From: Pseudoalteromonas rubra
GTDB lineage: Bacteria; Pseudomonadota; Gammaproteobacteria; Enterobacterales; Alteromonadaceae
Assembly (NCBI RefSeq): GCF_005887095.1
Contig: NZ_PNCI01000016.1
Span: 124,001 to 188,000, forward strand
Reading direction: 5' to 3'
Length of the DNA: 64,000 nt
A program made the translations under genes and the position numbers. The notes under the pieces were generated by a model. That model did no database searches, was not told the DNA's origin, and saw only the letters and a program-made list of their open reading frames with translations. Numbering within the stretch: the first letter of the stretch is position 1; each line of letters begins with the position of its first letter. This document shows positions 40,483 through 47,611 of the stretch, one piece after another.

Positions 40483-41472
40483 ATGGAAGATATAAAAAAA
40501 TTAAAATCACTAAAAAACATTGCGACTTCAAAATGCAAGCAAGTGCAATCCCTTCCTGTCGATGAGGTAACAGAGAGTTACTTTAAGCGAAACCATATTG
40601 ATTTAAATTACCCTTTACTGATAAAAGGTGGAGTTAAAAAGTGGCCGGCCAGAACGATATGGACCGATGATTATCTTAAGGAAAAACTAGATAAAACGGA
40701 TGTAAATTGTTACAAATCAATGAACTTGAATGACGCCTCGTTAATGCAAGAAAGTGCAAAGCGTATAAAAGGTAGCGAATATATATCAATGAGACAAGAT
40801 GAAAATGAAGACGTACTCAGTGCGCCACATATTGTTCTTGATAAAAAATGGGTTAACCACAGCGGATTCGTGTATCAATCTGGTCTGGATTTCATGATTA
40901 AAGACATTCCCGCTTTCCCTTTTTTGAAAAAGCCTAAATTAGGCGTCAGCTCACCATTTTATCGCTTGTATCTATACAAGAATGCGGGAACAGGGTGGCA
41001 TGAGCATCCAAATGATGAATATATCATGTGTCAGGTGAAAGGCAGCAAGCGCGTTGCACTACTCCCCACCAGAAAAGTCGATAACTACACAAAACTGCAC
41101 CAAGATACGCAGAAAAATGACTACTTGTATGATCCCAATTATTTTAATGATTATGAGCAATATATGCTGGTTGCAGATGTCAAGGAAGGTGATGCACTTT
41201 ACATCCCACCACATTGGTTTCACGGGGTTGACACATTAGATACAGCACCTGGGATCACACTAGTATACAGCTTTAGAACTCCACTGCATAAATTGGGGAA
41301 CTTTAGATACCCTTCAGTGAAAAGAACACTCAACTACGTTTTCAAATATGGTAGTAAGAAGGCTGCTATTGGTTATACACTACTTACAATCGCCAGCAAT
41401 ATATCCTCTTTAGCAAAAACCACACTGTCCATATTCAAAAGAAACTCAAAAATAAAGTTCGGAGAGTATTAA
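40483..41472 (+). CDS. JmjC/cupin_8-type Fe(II)/2-oxoglutarate oxygenase-like protein
   Basis: 329 aa, resembling the cupin_8/JmjC family of Fe(II)/2OG hydroxylases (FIH-like). Recognisable parts are the strand with GTGWHEHPNDEYIMCQVKG around residues 170-188 and the distal IPPHWFHGVD around 242-250. The family normally has a His-x-Asp first motif. Here the matching residues are H173-E174-H175, so the site looks like His-x-His plus distal H247. A basic, partly hydrophobic tail (about 275-329) could touch the membrane. It is the first gene of the tailoring operon, one base before the membrane-protein gene. Likely role: hydroxylation of a carrier-bound residue or of the product; the substrate is unknown. 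Base composition is much more AT-rich than the synthetase genes. Confidence 0.8.
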   Translation: MEDIKKLKSLKNIATSKCKQVQSLPVDEVTESYFKRNHIDLNYPLLIKGGVKKWPARTIWTDDYLKEKLDKTDVNCYKSMNLNDASLMQESAKRIKGSEYISMRQDENEDVLSAPHIVLDKKWVNHSGFVYQSGLDFMIKDIPAFPFLKKPKLGVSSPFYRLYLYKNAGTGWHEHPNDEYIMCQVKGSKRVALLPTRKVDNYTKLHQDTQKNDYLYDPNYFNDYEQYMLVADVKEGDALYIPPHWFHGVDTLDTAPGITLVYSFRTPLHKLGNFRYPSVKRTLNYVFKYGSKKAAIGYTLLTIASNISSLAKTTLSIFKRNSKIKFGEY

Positions 41473-41473
41473 T

Positions 41474-41839
41474 ATGGATTATCTAGCAAACAATTATAAG
41501 TACATATTTTTTGCATTGTACTCGCTCCCTTTCATAAAAGGAGTTTTTAGTCACCGTGGAGTTTTTACAAATAAAGACTGGGGTAAAAAACCAACACCTT
41601 GGAAGGTGGCAGATCTAATAATCATTATTACTTTCCCTATCACAGCGCTACTTTTAATAACAAACTACAACATTGGATATTATGTTTCTGTTGCATCAAT
41701 CGTATCAGCCCAAATATTACCTCTAACAATATTCAGAAGTAAGTTCGGATTTTCAAATGAACACAAAAAAGTAGCAAATGGCATTTTGTTATTCTGGCTA
41801 CTTCTGATCGCTTTATCTTCAGCAATATACTTTTATTAA
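41474..41839 (+). CDS. Small integral membrane protein of unknown function
   Basis: 121 aa and strongly hydrophobic, with about four predicted membrane spans (roughly residues 7-25, 44-62, 66-85 and 97-119) and a short charged stretch between the first two (NKDWGKKPTPWK). I recognise no family. Its ATG lies one base after the cupin stop codon, with GGAGAG at 41461-41466 as a well-placed ribosome-binding site inside the end of the cupin gene. The beta-hydroxylase gene follows 11 bases later. This tight packing suggests it works with the oxygenases, perhaps as a membrane anchor or a transport or immunity component. That is inference only. Confidence 0.75.
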   Translation: MDYLANNYKYIFFALYSLPFIKGVFSHRGVFTNKDWGKKPTPWKVADLIIIITFPITALLLITNYNIGYYVSVASIVSAQILPLTIFRSKFGFSNEHKKVANGILLFWLLLIALSSAIYFY

Positions 41840-41850
41840 AGGAAATAAAA

Positions 41851-42618
41851 ATGAATAAAGAGCAACAATTAGAGCTCGTTCCTAAACAATTTAGAAAGCA
41901 CCCTATTTTTTGGTTGATCACCTACAAAATGGCTGAAAAGTTTAACCGTGTATTCTCTAAATATGGTAACTCTCCCTACCTTAATAAGGATAACTTTGAA
42001 TGGACTAAGCCTATTGAGGAAAACGCAGATGCAATTAATAAAGAGCTGCATGCGTTCTTATATGATGAAGTCATTCCTTCGATACATGAGATAGACGTCA
42101 ACTGGAAGCCCGCGATCAGTGACGATCGCTGGAAGAGCTTCTTCCTGGTCGGCTATGGCCGTCCTGCTGAAGAAAATTGTCAGCGTTGCCCTATCACCTA
42201 TGATCTGGTTAAAGACGTACCAGGTTTGGTAAGTGCCTTTTTCTCAGTGCTCAAACCTGGTGCAAAAATACCTCCTCACAGAGGACCATTCAACGGCGTG
42301 TTAACTTATCACATGGGGCTCAAATTACCGAAAGACAGAGATCAATGCTTTATTAAAGTAGACAAGAAGAAATATGTTTGGGAGTACGGCGAAGGCGTAG
42401 TGTTCGACGATACCTATGTGCATGAAGTCGAAAATAATACTGACGAAATTCGAGTCATTCTGATGCTCAATTTTGCACGCCCTGTCCACTCGCCATTCTC
42501 TAAGCTCTGTAATTACGTACTTAAGTGTATCTCTGAGTTGCCATTTGTTGAGCGTGGCTATCAGAAATTAGTAGATCGCGATTACGCTGACGTAGAAAAA
42601 TTTTCCAAGCCACAATGA
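41851..42618 (+). CDS. Aspartyl/asparaginyl beta-hydroxylase-family oxygenase (His-x-Gly type)
   Basis: 255 aa, with the core of the Fe(II)/2OG aspartyl/asparaginyl beta-hydroxylase family. PPHRGPFNGVLTYHMGL includes H143-R144-G145, VVFDDTYVHEVEN includes distal H191, and there is a following Arg (EIRVILML). As in animal AspH, the position normally held by the metal-binding carboxylate is Gly, giving a two-His metal site. The C-terminal tail of about 40 residues (SPFSKLCNYVLKCISEL...) is longer than in the second copy. AAGGA at 41839-41843 precedes the ATG by 7 bases. The setting suggests beta-hydroxylation of a peptide residue on the NRPS or of the finished peptide; the substrate is unknown. 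Confidence 0.88.
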   Translation: MNKEQQLELVPKQFRKHPIFWLITYKMAEKFNRVFSKYGNSPYLNKDNFEWTKPIEENADAINKELHAFLYDEVIPSIHEIDVNWKPAISDDRWKSFFLVGYGRPAEENCQRCPITYDLVKDVPGLVSAFFSVLKPGAKIPPHRGPFNGVLTYHMGLKLPKDRDQCFIKVDKKKYVWEYGEGVVFDDTYVHEVENNTDEIRVILMLNFARPVHSPFSKLCNYVLKCISELPFVERGYQKLVDRDYADVEKFSKPQ

Positions 42619-42631
42619 CGGGAATCACAGA

Positions 42632-43357
42632 ATGAAAGCACTTGAGGCTATTTTCGATGACATCGAAGAACTCTTTGGTTCAGGCTGCCTAGATCGTGTA
42701 AAGACCATGATTACTGATAATCAATCATATCGCGTCACAGGACAGGAAGGTGCTAAATGGGTAATGCCAGGGCTATCTTCAAGTGCTTGGCTTGATCCCG
42801 CTAATACCGCTTCTGAACTGCAGGCAGCCATTGCTCAACTGGAAGCAAACGCAGACTTGATCAGCCAGGAGTACCATCAAGCAAGACAGGCTAATATTCT
42901 AACTCCCTATGACCATTACCTGGGTCGACGTGACAACTGGGATGGATTGTACCTATTTAGGGATGAAGACTGGACGTCTGAATCAAGCGAGTATTTTCCA
43001 AACAGCAGTGCCAAGTTAAAGTCTGAGTTCGAGGATTTATTGTGCCCATTACTGGAAGTACACTTTTCCATTCTGGGGCCGGGGTCACACATCCCTCCGC
43101 ACAGTGATCTGTGGAATTTTACACTCAACCTACACCTGGCCATTGATATCCCTGCTGACTGCGATATCACAGTCAATGGCGAAACTCGCGGATGGCAAAA
43201 TGGTAAGGCGTTATTGTTTGATTACTCGTTTGTTCATGAAGCGAGTAATCGCTCACAGAGTGAACGCGTTTGCCTTTTAATGGATGTATGGCATCCAGAT
43301 CTGACGCCCGCTGAAAGATACGCACTGACCTCTTTTGTTCAATTTCTACGTGGGTGA
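42632..43357 (+). CDS. Aspartyl/asparaginyl beta-hydroxylase-family oxygenase (His-x-Asp variant)
   Basis: 241 aa, a second member of the same family. SHIPPHSDLWNFTLNLHLAI gives H157-S158-D159, LLFDYSFVHEASN gives distal H202, and ERVCLLMDVWHPDLTP matches the family end. Unlike its neighbour it has Asp where AspH enzymes have Gly, which would rebuild a classical 2-His-1-carboxylate iron site. The two copies are clearly diverged, so they probably act on different positions or substrates. The start is 13 bases after the previous stop with GGGA upstream. Its stop codon lies inside a terminator hairpin (43352-43381). Confidence 0.88.
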   Translation: MKALEAIFDDIEELFGSGCLDRVKTMITDNQSYRVTGQEGAKWVMPGLSSSAWLDPANTASELQAAIAQLEANADLISQEYHQARQANILTPYDHYLGRRDNWDGLYLFRDEDWTSESSEYFPNSSAKLKSEFEDLLCPLLEVHFSILGPGSHIPPHSDLWNFTLNLHLAIDIPADCDITVNGETRGWQNGKALLFDYSFVHEASNRSQSERVCLLMDVWHPDLTPAERYALTSFVQFLRG

Positions 43358-43381
43358 CTAGTTAACTAGCCACCCCTTTTT
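43352..43381 (+). terminator. Intrinsic terminator overlapping the hydroxylase stop codon
   Basis: GGGTG (43352-43356) pairs with CACCC (43371-43375) around the palindrome CTAGTTAACTAG, with one A-C mismatch, followed by a T5 run at 43377-43381. The TGA of the hydroxylase lies inside the left arm. The thioesterase ATG is only 17 bases farther on, so this hairpin may reduce rather than end thioesterase expression. Confidence 0.65.
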
Positions 43382-43398
43382 ACAGGCTAATAATAATA

Positions 43399-44169
43399 AT
43401 GAAAAAAATCAGTAATTGGCTGGTTCGGGTCGACAGCAATACAGATACCGACATCAGTCTCATTTGTTTCCCCTATGCCGGAGGTGATGTAGCAATATTC
43501 TCAAAATGGCACACCTTACTGCCGGACAATATCGCTATATATGCTGTTCAGCTGCCCGGTCGGGGACGCTGTGCAACCAAGCCATTTGTAAACGAAATAA
43601 ACTTAGTCACTGAAGGCGTTTATCAGGATATTAAACGTAATCTCACTGGTGATGTTATTTTATACGGACATAGCAACGGAGCCATATTGGCACTCGACCT
43701 GGCATGTCATTTTAAGCACACGAACAACAACCGATTAAAGCACGTGATCTTCTCTGGTAAGAATTTTCCCGACAAGTCAGCACCGGCACTGACCATAAGC
43801 GAAAGCTCTGATGAAAATGAAGTCAAAGCACTGCTTAGCGACTATGGTGCCACGCCAACTTACTTGCTCGAAAGTGAAGATTTTTTGTCTTACTATTTGC
43901 CTATCTTCAAATCGGATATTGTACTTGCTGGCGGTTATCACTATCCACTTAAGCAACCACTTCCTTACCCCTGCAGTTTTATCTATGCATCAGAAGATCA
44001 ACTGATACACCGCGATCTATTATACCGCTGGGAACAAGTTTCAGAACATTATCAACTCATAGAGGTTTCAGGCGGCCATTTTGTCATTGACAGTGAGCCG
44101 GAGTCCTTTACTCAGATCATTGATGGGTTAATCCAAGAATATCAGATGGTTAAGCTACTAACATACTAA
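43399..44169 (+). CDS. Type II thioesterase of the NRPS cluster
   Basis: 256 aa alpha/beta-hydrolase of the external (type II) thioesterase family. It has the N-terminal CFPYAGG strand, nucleophile motif GHSNGAI (Ser near 93), an Asp in ASEDQL and the catalytic His in SGGHFVID (near 228). Such enzymes remove wrong or stalled acyl groups from carrier proteins. It closes the tailoring operon and serves the neighbouring synthetases. No integrated thioesterase domain is visible in the window, so product release is not explained by what can be seen. The ATG follows a TAATAATAATAATG run with no strong ribosome-binding site. Confidence 0.93.
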   Translation: MKKISNWLVRVDSNTDTDISLICFPYAGGDVAIFSKWHTLLPDNIAIYAVQLPGRGRCATKPFVNEINLVTEGVYQDIKRNLTGDVILYGHSNGAILALDLACHFKHTNNNRLKHVIFSGKNFPDKSAPALTISESSDENEVKALLSDYGATPTYLLESEDFLSYYLPIFKSDIVLAGGYHYPLKQPLPYPCSFIYASEDQLIHRDLLYRWEQVSEHYQLIEVSGGHFVIDSEPESFTQIIDGLIQEYQMVKLLTY

Positions 44170-44353
44170 CATTGCATGGTCTGACTGGTCGCTAAGTCTG
44201 CATCAAAGTAAAACAGGCGACCTGTTGCGACTGTGTAGTATCTTCAGACTATAAAGCGATAGCGCTCAATCACAGAAGAATACCTTGAGACAGTCGTAAT
44301 TCTGCAGTGATTGTGTATATACTTATTAGAGAGAAATATCTTAGAGTAGCTTT

Positions 44354-45298
44354 ATGGCTGGAGTATTAGCATCCGTTGATCAACGCACACAATTGGTGGG
44401 AGAAAACCGCCTGGAATTACTGTTGTTCCATCTGCACAGCCGACACTTGTTTGCACTCAATGTATTTAAGGTCAAAGAAGTCGTTAAACTGCCCCACCTG
44501 AATAAGATGCCAAATGCACATCCTAAGGTAGCCGGTGTAACCACCATACGGGGAGAGTCTATCCCAGTGATCGACTTACGCCAGGCGATATGCATGCCGC
44601 ACTGTGAATACGACAGCGACAGTAACCTGGTGATCACGGAATATAATCGCACCATTCAGGCGTTCCTGGTTGGTAAAGTCGACCAAATCGTCAACACCAC
44701 CTGGTCTGATATTATGCCGCCGCCACGCTCAGTTGGTCGCAATCACTATCTGACTGCACTGACCAAGCTCAAACGGGGCGATCAGGAACTGCTGGTTGAA
44801 ATCATTGACGTAGAAAAAGTACTGGCCGAAATCATTGCGTACGACGTGGTGATCCCTGAAAATATTCTGGATAAAAACATCATCAATGAGTTCCAGGGAC
44901 GCAAAATCTTGCATGTTGATGACTCTCCTACCGCTCGTCGCCAGGTGTCAGATACCCTGGCCCAGCTGGGCATTGAAGTACTGCCCGCCACCGATGGTCA
45001 TGAAGCCTTAAAGCTATTGCAACACTGGGCCGACGAAGGCATTAATGTCGAACAGGAGCTGATGGCGGTGATCACCGATGCGGAGATGCCGGTCATGGAT
45101 GGTTATCGATTAACCTATGAGATCCGCAACGACAGTCGTCTGAAGAATCTCTACATCGTGCTCAATACCTCGCTCAGTGGCAGCTTCAACAAAGCCATGG
45201 TTGAAAAAGTAGGGTGTGATGTTTTCTTGTCCAAGTTCCAGCCGGACCGCCTGGTTGAGGAAATGCAGCGTCGACTAAAAGACGTACTGAATCAGTAA
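44354..45298 (+). CDS. cheV: Chemotaxis coupling protein CheV (CheW domain plus response-regulator receiver)
   Basis: 314 aa. The N-terminal CheW domain (residues about 15-165) includes FALNVFKVKEVV and GVTTIRGESIPVIDL. The C-terminal receiver domain (about 180-310) includes ILHVDDSPTARRQ, the phospho-acceptor region AVITDAEMPVMDGY and a conserved Lys in FLSKFQPD. CheV couples chemoreceptors to the histidine kinase CheA and adapts the signal through phosphorylation of its receiver. It stands alone, separated from the thioesterase by about 185 bases, and marks the return to core chromosome. A LexA box starts at the base after its stop codon but belongs to uvrD. Confidence 0.95.
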   Translation: MAGVLASVDQRTQLVGENRLELLLFHLHSRHLFALNVFKVKEVVKLPHLNKMPNAHPKVAGVTTIRGESIPVIDLRQAICMPHCEYDSDSNLVITEYNRTIQAFLVGKVDQIVNTTWSDIMPPPRSVGRNHYLTALTKLKRGDQELLVEIIDVEKVLAEIIAYDVVIPENILDKNIINEFQGRKILHVDDSPTARRQVSDTLAQLGIEVLPATDGHEALKLLQHWADEGINVEQELMAVITDAEMPVMDGYRLTYEIRNDSRLKNLYIVLNTSLSGSFNKAMVEKVGCDVFLSKFQPDRLVEEMQRRLKDVLNQ

Positions 45299-45314
45299 CT
45301 GTATATAAAAACAG
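45299..45314 (+). promoter_or_regulatory. LexA (SOS) box upstream of uvrD
   Basis: CTGTATATAAAAACAG matches the gammaproteobacterial LexA consensus CTGT-N8-ACAG, and the spacer is all A/T. It lies about 130 bases before the uvrD start and right after the cheV stop. uvrD is a known SOS gene in Escherichia coli, so function and position agree. A TATACT at 45410-45415 could be a -10 element, but no convincing -35 accompanies it. Confidence 0.8.
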
Positions 45315-45445
45315 GTAAGTGACAATTTAAACTTTATATTTTTCATGTGGTTAATTTTAACTACGTGCAAAATACCCGCACCAAACTGGGCTTTGTGCCC
45401 TGCCCTAGGTATACTTTGCGCTGAATATAGACGATGGGCGCAAAG

Positions 45446-47611
45446 ATGGACGTATCAGAATTACTTGACGGCTTAAACGACAAACAACGTGAAGCGGTGG
45501 CTGCACCGCTGCAAAATATGCTGGTATTAGCAGGCGCGGGCTCGGGTAAAACCCGGGTACTGGTGCATCGCATTGCCTGGCTGATGCAGGTTGAGCATGC
45601 CTCTCCCTACAGCATCTTTGCCGTCACCTTCACCAACAAAGCCGCTAAAGAGATGCGTACCCGGGTCGAAGAAACCTTGCAAAGTCCGGTAGGCGGCATG
45701 TGGATCGGCACCTTCCACGGTCTGGCTCACCGTATTTTGCGCGCCCATCATCGCGAAGCCAAACTGCCCGAGTCTTTTCAGATTTTAGATTCCGACGATC
45801 AGCTGAGAATGATCAAACGCCTGCTGAAATCGATGAACATCGATGATAAAAAGTGGCCACCCAAGCAGCTCAGTTGGTATATCAGCGCGCGTAAAGACGA
45901 AGGTCAGCGCCCTAAAGACATTACCGCCCATGACGTCAATGAACAACTGATGTTACAGGTGTATACCGCCTATCAGGATGCCTGTGATCGCGCCGGATTA
46001 GTAGACTTTGCAGAGATCTTGCTGCGCTGCTATGAAGTACTGCAACAACACCCCACTTTGCTGCGCCACTACCAGCAACGCTTCCGCCATATGCTGGTTG
46101 ACGAATTCCAGGACACCAACAGCATTCAGTATTTATGGCTAAAACTGCTGGCAGGCAGCGACAGCAACATCATGATCGTAGGCGATGACGACCAGAGTAT
46201 TTATGGCTGGCGGGGCGCACGCATTGAAAACATCAAACGCTTTTTGAGCGACTTTGGCGCAGAAACCATTCGTCTGGAGCAAAACTATCGCTCCACCGGC
46301 ACCATATTGAAAGCGTCCAATGCCCTGATCCAGAACAACGCAGAGCGCATGGGTAAGAGCCTGTGGACCGATGGCAATCAGGGTGAGCCAATTTCCGTGT
46401 ATGCCGCGTTTAACGAACTGGATGAAGCGCGGTTTATGGTCGGTAAAGTAAAGTCCTGGCTGCAGGGCGGCAACGCACTGAGCGACTGTGCCGTGCTTTA
46501 TCGCAGCAATGCCCAGTCTCGGGTACTGGAAGAAGCTTTGTTACAGGAAGGCCTGAAATATCGTATTTACGGCGGTATGCGCTTCTTCGAACGTCAGGAG
46601 ATCAAAGATGCCCTGTCTTATCTGCGCCTGATCAGCAACCGCAATGATGATGCCGCGTTTGAACGGGTGATCAACACCCCGGCCCGTGGCATTGGCGACA
46701 AAACCCTGAGCCATATTCGTGATTGCGCCCGGGCAGAGTCGCTGCCGCTGTGGTATGCCGCCAAAGCCGTGCTGGAGCAAGGGCACCTGGCTGGCCGCGC
46801 CGCCACCGCCATTCGCCGTTTTATTGAACTGGTTGAGCAGCTCGACGACACGCTGATGGAACTCGAACTGGCCGAACAAGCCAAGACCACCATAGAGCAA
46901 TCCGGTCTGCTGGCCATGTATCAGGCCGAAAAAGGTGAAAAAGGCCGTGCCCGGGTAGAAAACCTTGAGGAATTGATCAACGCCTGTGGTCAGTTTGAAC
47001 TACCGGTAGAAGAAGAGTTTACCTCACCACTGCAAGGGTTTTTGGCGTATACCTCGCTGGAGTCTGGAGAAGGTCAGGCCGATGAGCATGAAGATGCCGT
47101 ACAGATGATGACGCTGCACTCGGCCAAGGGCCTGGAGTTTCCACTGGTCTTTATGGTGGGCGTGGAAGAAGGCATGTTCCCGTCACAACAAAGCCATGAA
47201 GAATCCGGTCGCCTCGAAGAAGAGCGCCGTCTCTGTTACGTGGGCATGACCCGGGCAATGGAAAAGCTCTATATCAGTCATGCGGAAAGCCGTCGCCTCT
47301 ATGGTCAGGAAAAATACCACAGCCCGTCGCGCTTTTTACGCGAGATCCCCGAAGACTGCCTGGAAGAAATTCGCATCAAGACGCAAGTGTCACGCCCGGC
47401 ACCCAGTGGTCGTTTCAGCAGCTCGGTGAGCCATGCCGTGTTTGAAGACAGCGGCTTCAGCCTGGGTCAGCGCGTATTACATGCCAAATTTGGCGTCGGC
47501 ACGGTACTCAATTACGAAGGCAGCGGCGCACAGTCACGCATTCAGGTTAACTTTGACGATGTCGGCAGCAAATGGCTGGTGACCGCCTATGCCAGACTGC
47601 AAGTGCTCTAA
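45446..47611 (+). CDS. uvrD: DNA helicase II UvrD
   Basis: 721 aa from the ATG at 45446; E. coli UvrD is 720 aa. Superfamily 1A helicase that unwinds DNA in nucleotide-excision and mismatch repair. The N-terminus MDVSELLDGLNDKQREAV aligns end to end with E. coli UvrD, so I prefer this ATG to the in-frame one 12 bases upstream (45434). Walker A GAGSGKTR, motif Ia VTFTNKAAKEM, motif II VDEFQDTN, motif III GDDDQSIYGWRGA, motif IV QNYRSTGTI and motif VI VGMTRAMEKL are present. The C-terminal Tudor-like tail is kept. A LexA box upstream indicates SOS control. The tmcA start lies inside its last codons. Confidence 0.96.
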   Translation: MDVSELLDGLNDKQREAVAAPLQNMLVLAGAGSGKTRVLVHRIAWLMQVEHASPYSIFAVTFTNKAAKEMRTRVEETLQSPVGGMWIGTFHGLAHRILRAHHREAKLPESFQILDSDDQLRMIKRLLKSMNIDDKKWPPKQLSWYISARKDEGQRPKDITAHDVNEQLMLQVYTAYQDACDRAGLVDFAEILLRCYEVLQQHPTLLRHYQQRFRHMLVDEFQDTNSIQYLWLKLLAGSDSNIMIVGDDDQSIYGWRGARIENIKRFLSDFGAETIRLEQNYRSTGTILKASNALIQNNAERMGKSLWTDGNQGEPISVYAAFNELDEARFMVGKVKSWLQGGNALSDCAVLYRSNAQSRVLEEALLQEGLKYRIYGGMRFFERQEIKDALSYLRLISNRNDDAAFERVINTPARGIGDKTLSHIRDCARAESLPLWYAAKAVLEQGHLAGRAATAIRRFIELVEQLDDTLMELELAEQAKTTIEQSGLLAMYQAEKGEKGRARVENLEELINACGQFELPVEEEFTSPLQGFLAYTSLESGEGQADEHEDAVQMMTLHSAKGLEFPLVFMVGVEEGMFPSQQSHEESGRLEEERRLCYVGMTRAMEKLYISHAESRRLYGQEKYHSPSRFLREIPEDCLEEIRIKTQVSRPAPSGRFSSSVSHAVFEDSGFSLGQRVLHAKFGVGTVLNYEGSGAQSRIQVNFDDVGSKWLVTAYARLQVL

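Noticed and set aside
44200..44226. Small ACAGG-CGA-CCTGT hairpin after the thioesterase
   Set aside because: Only a 5-bp stem without a T-run; too weak to call a terminator.
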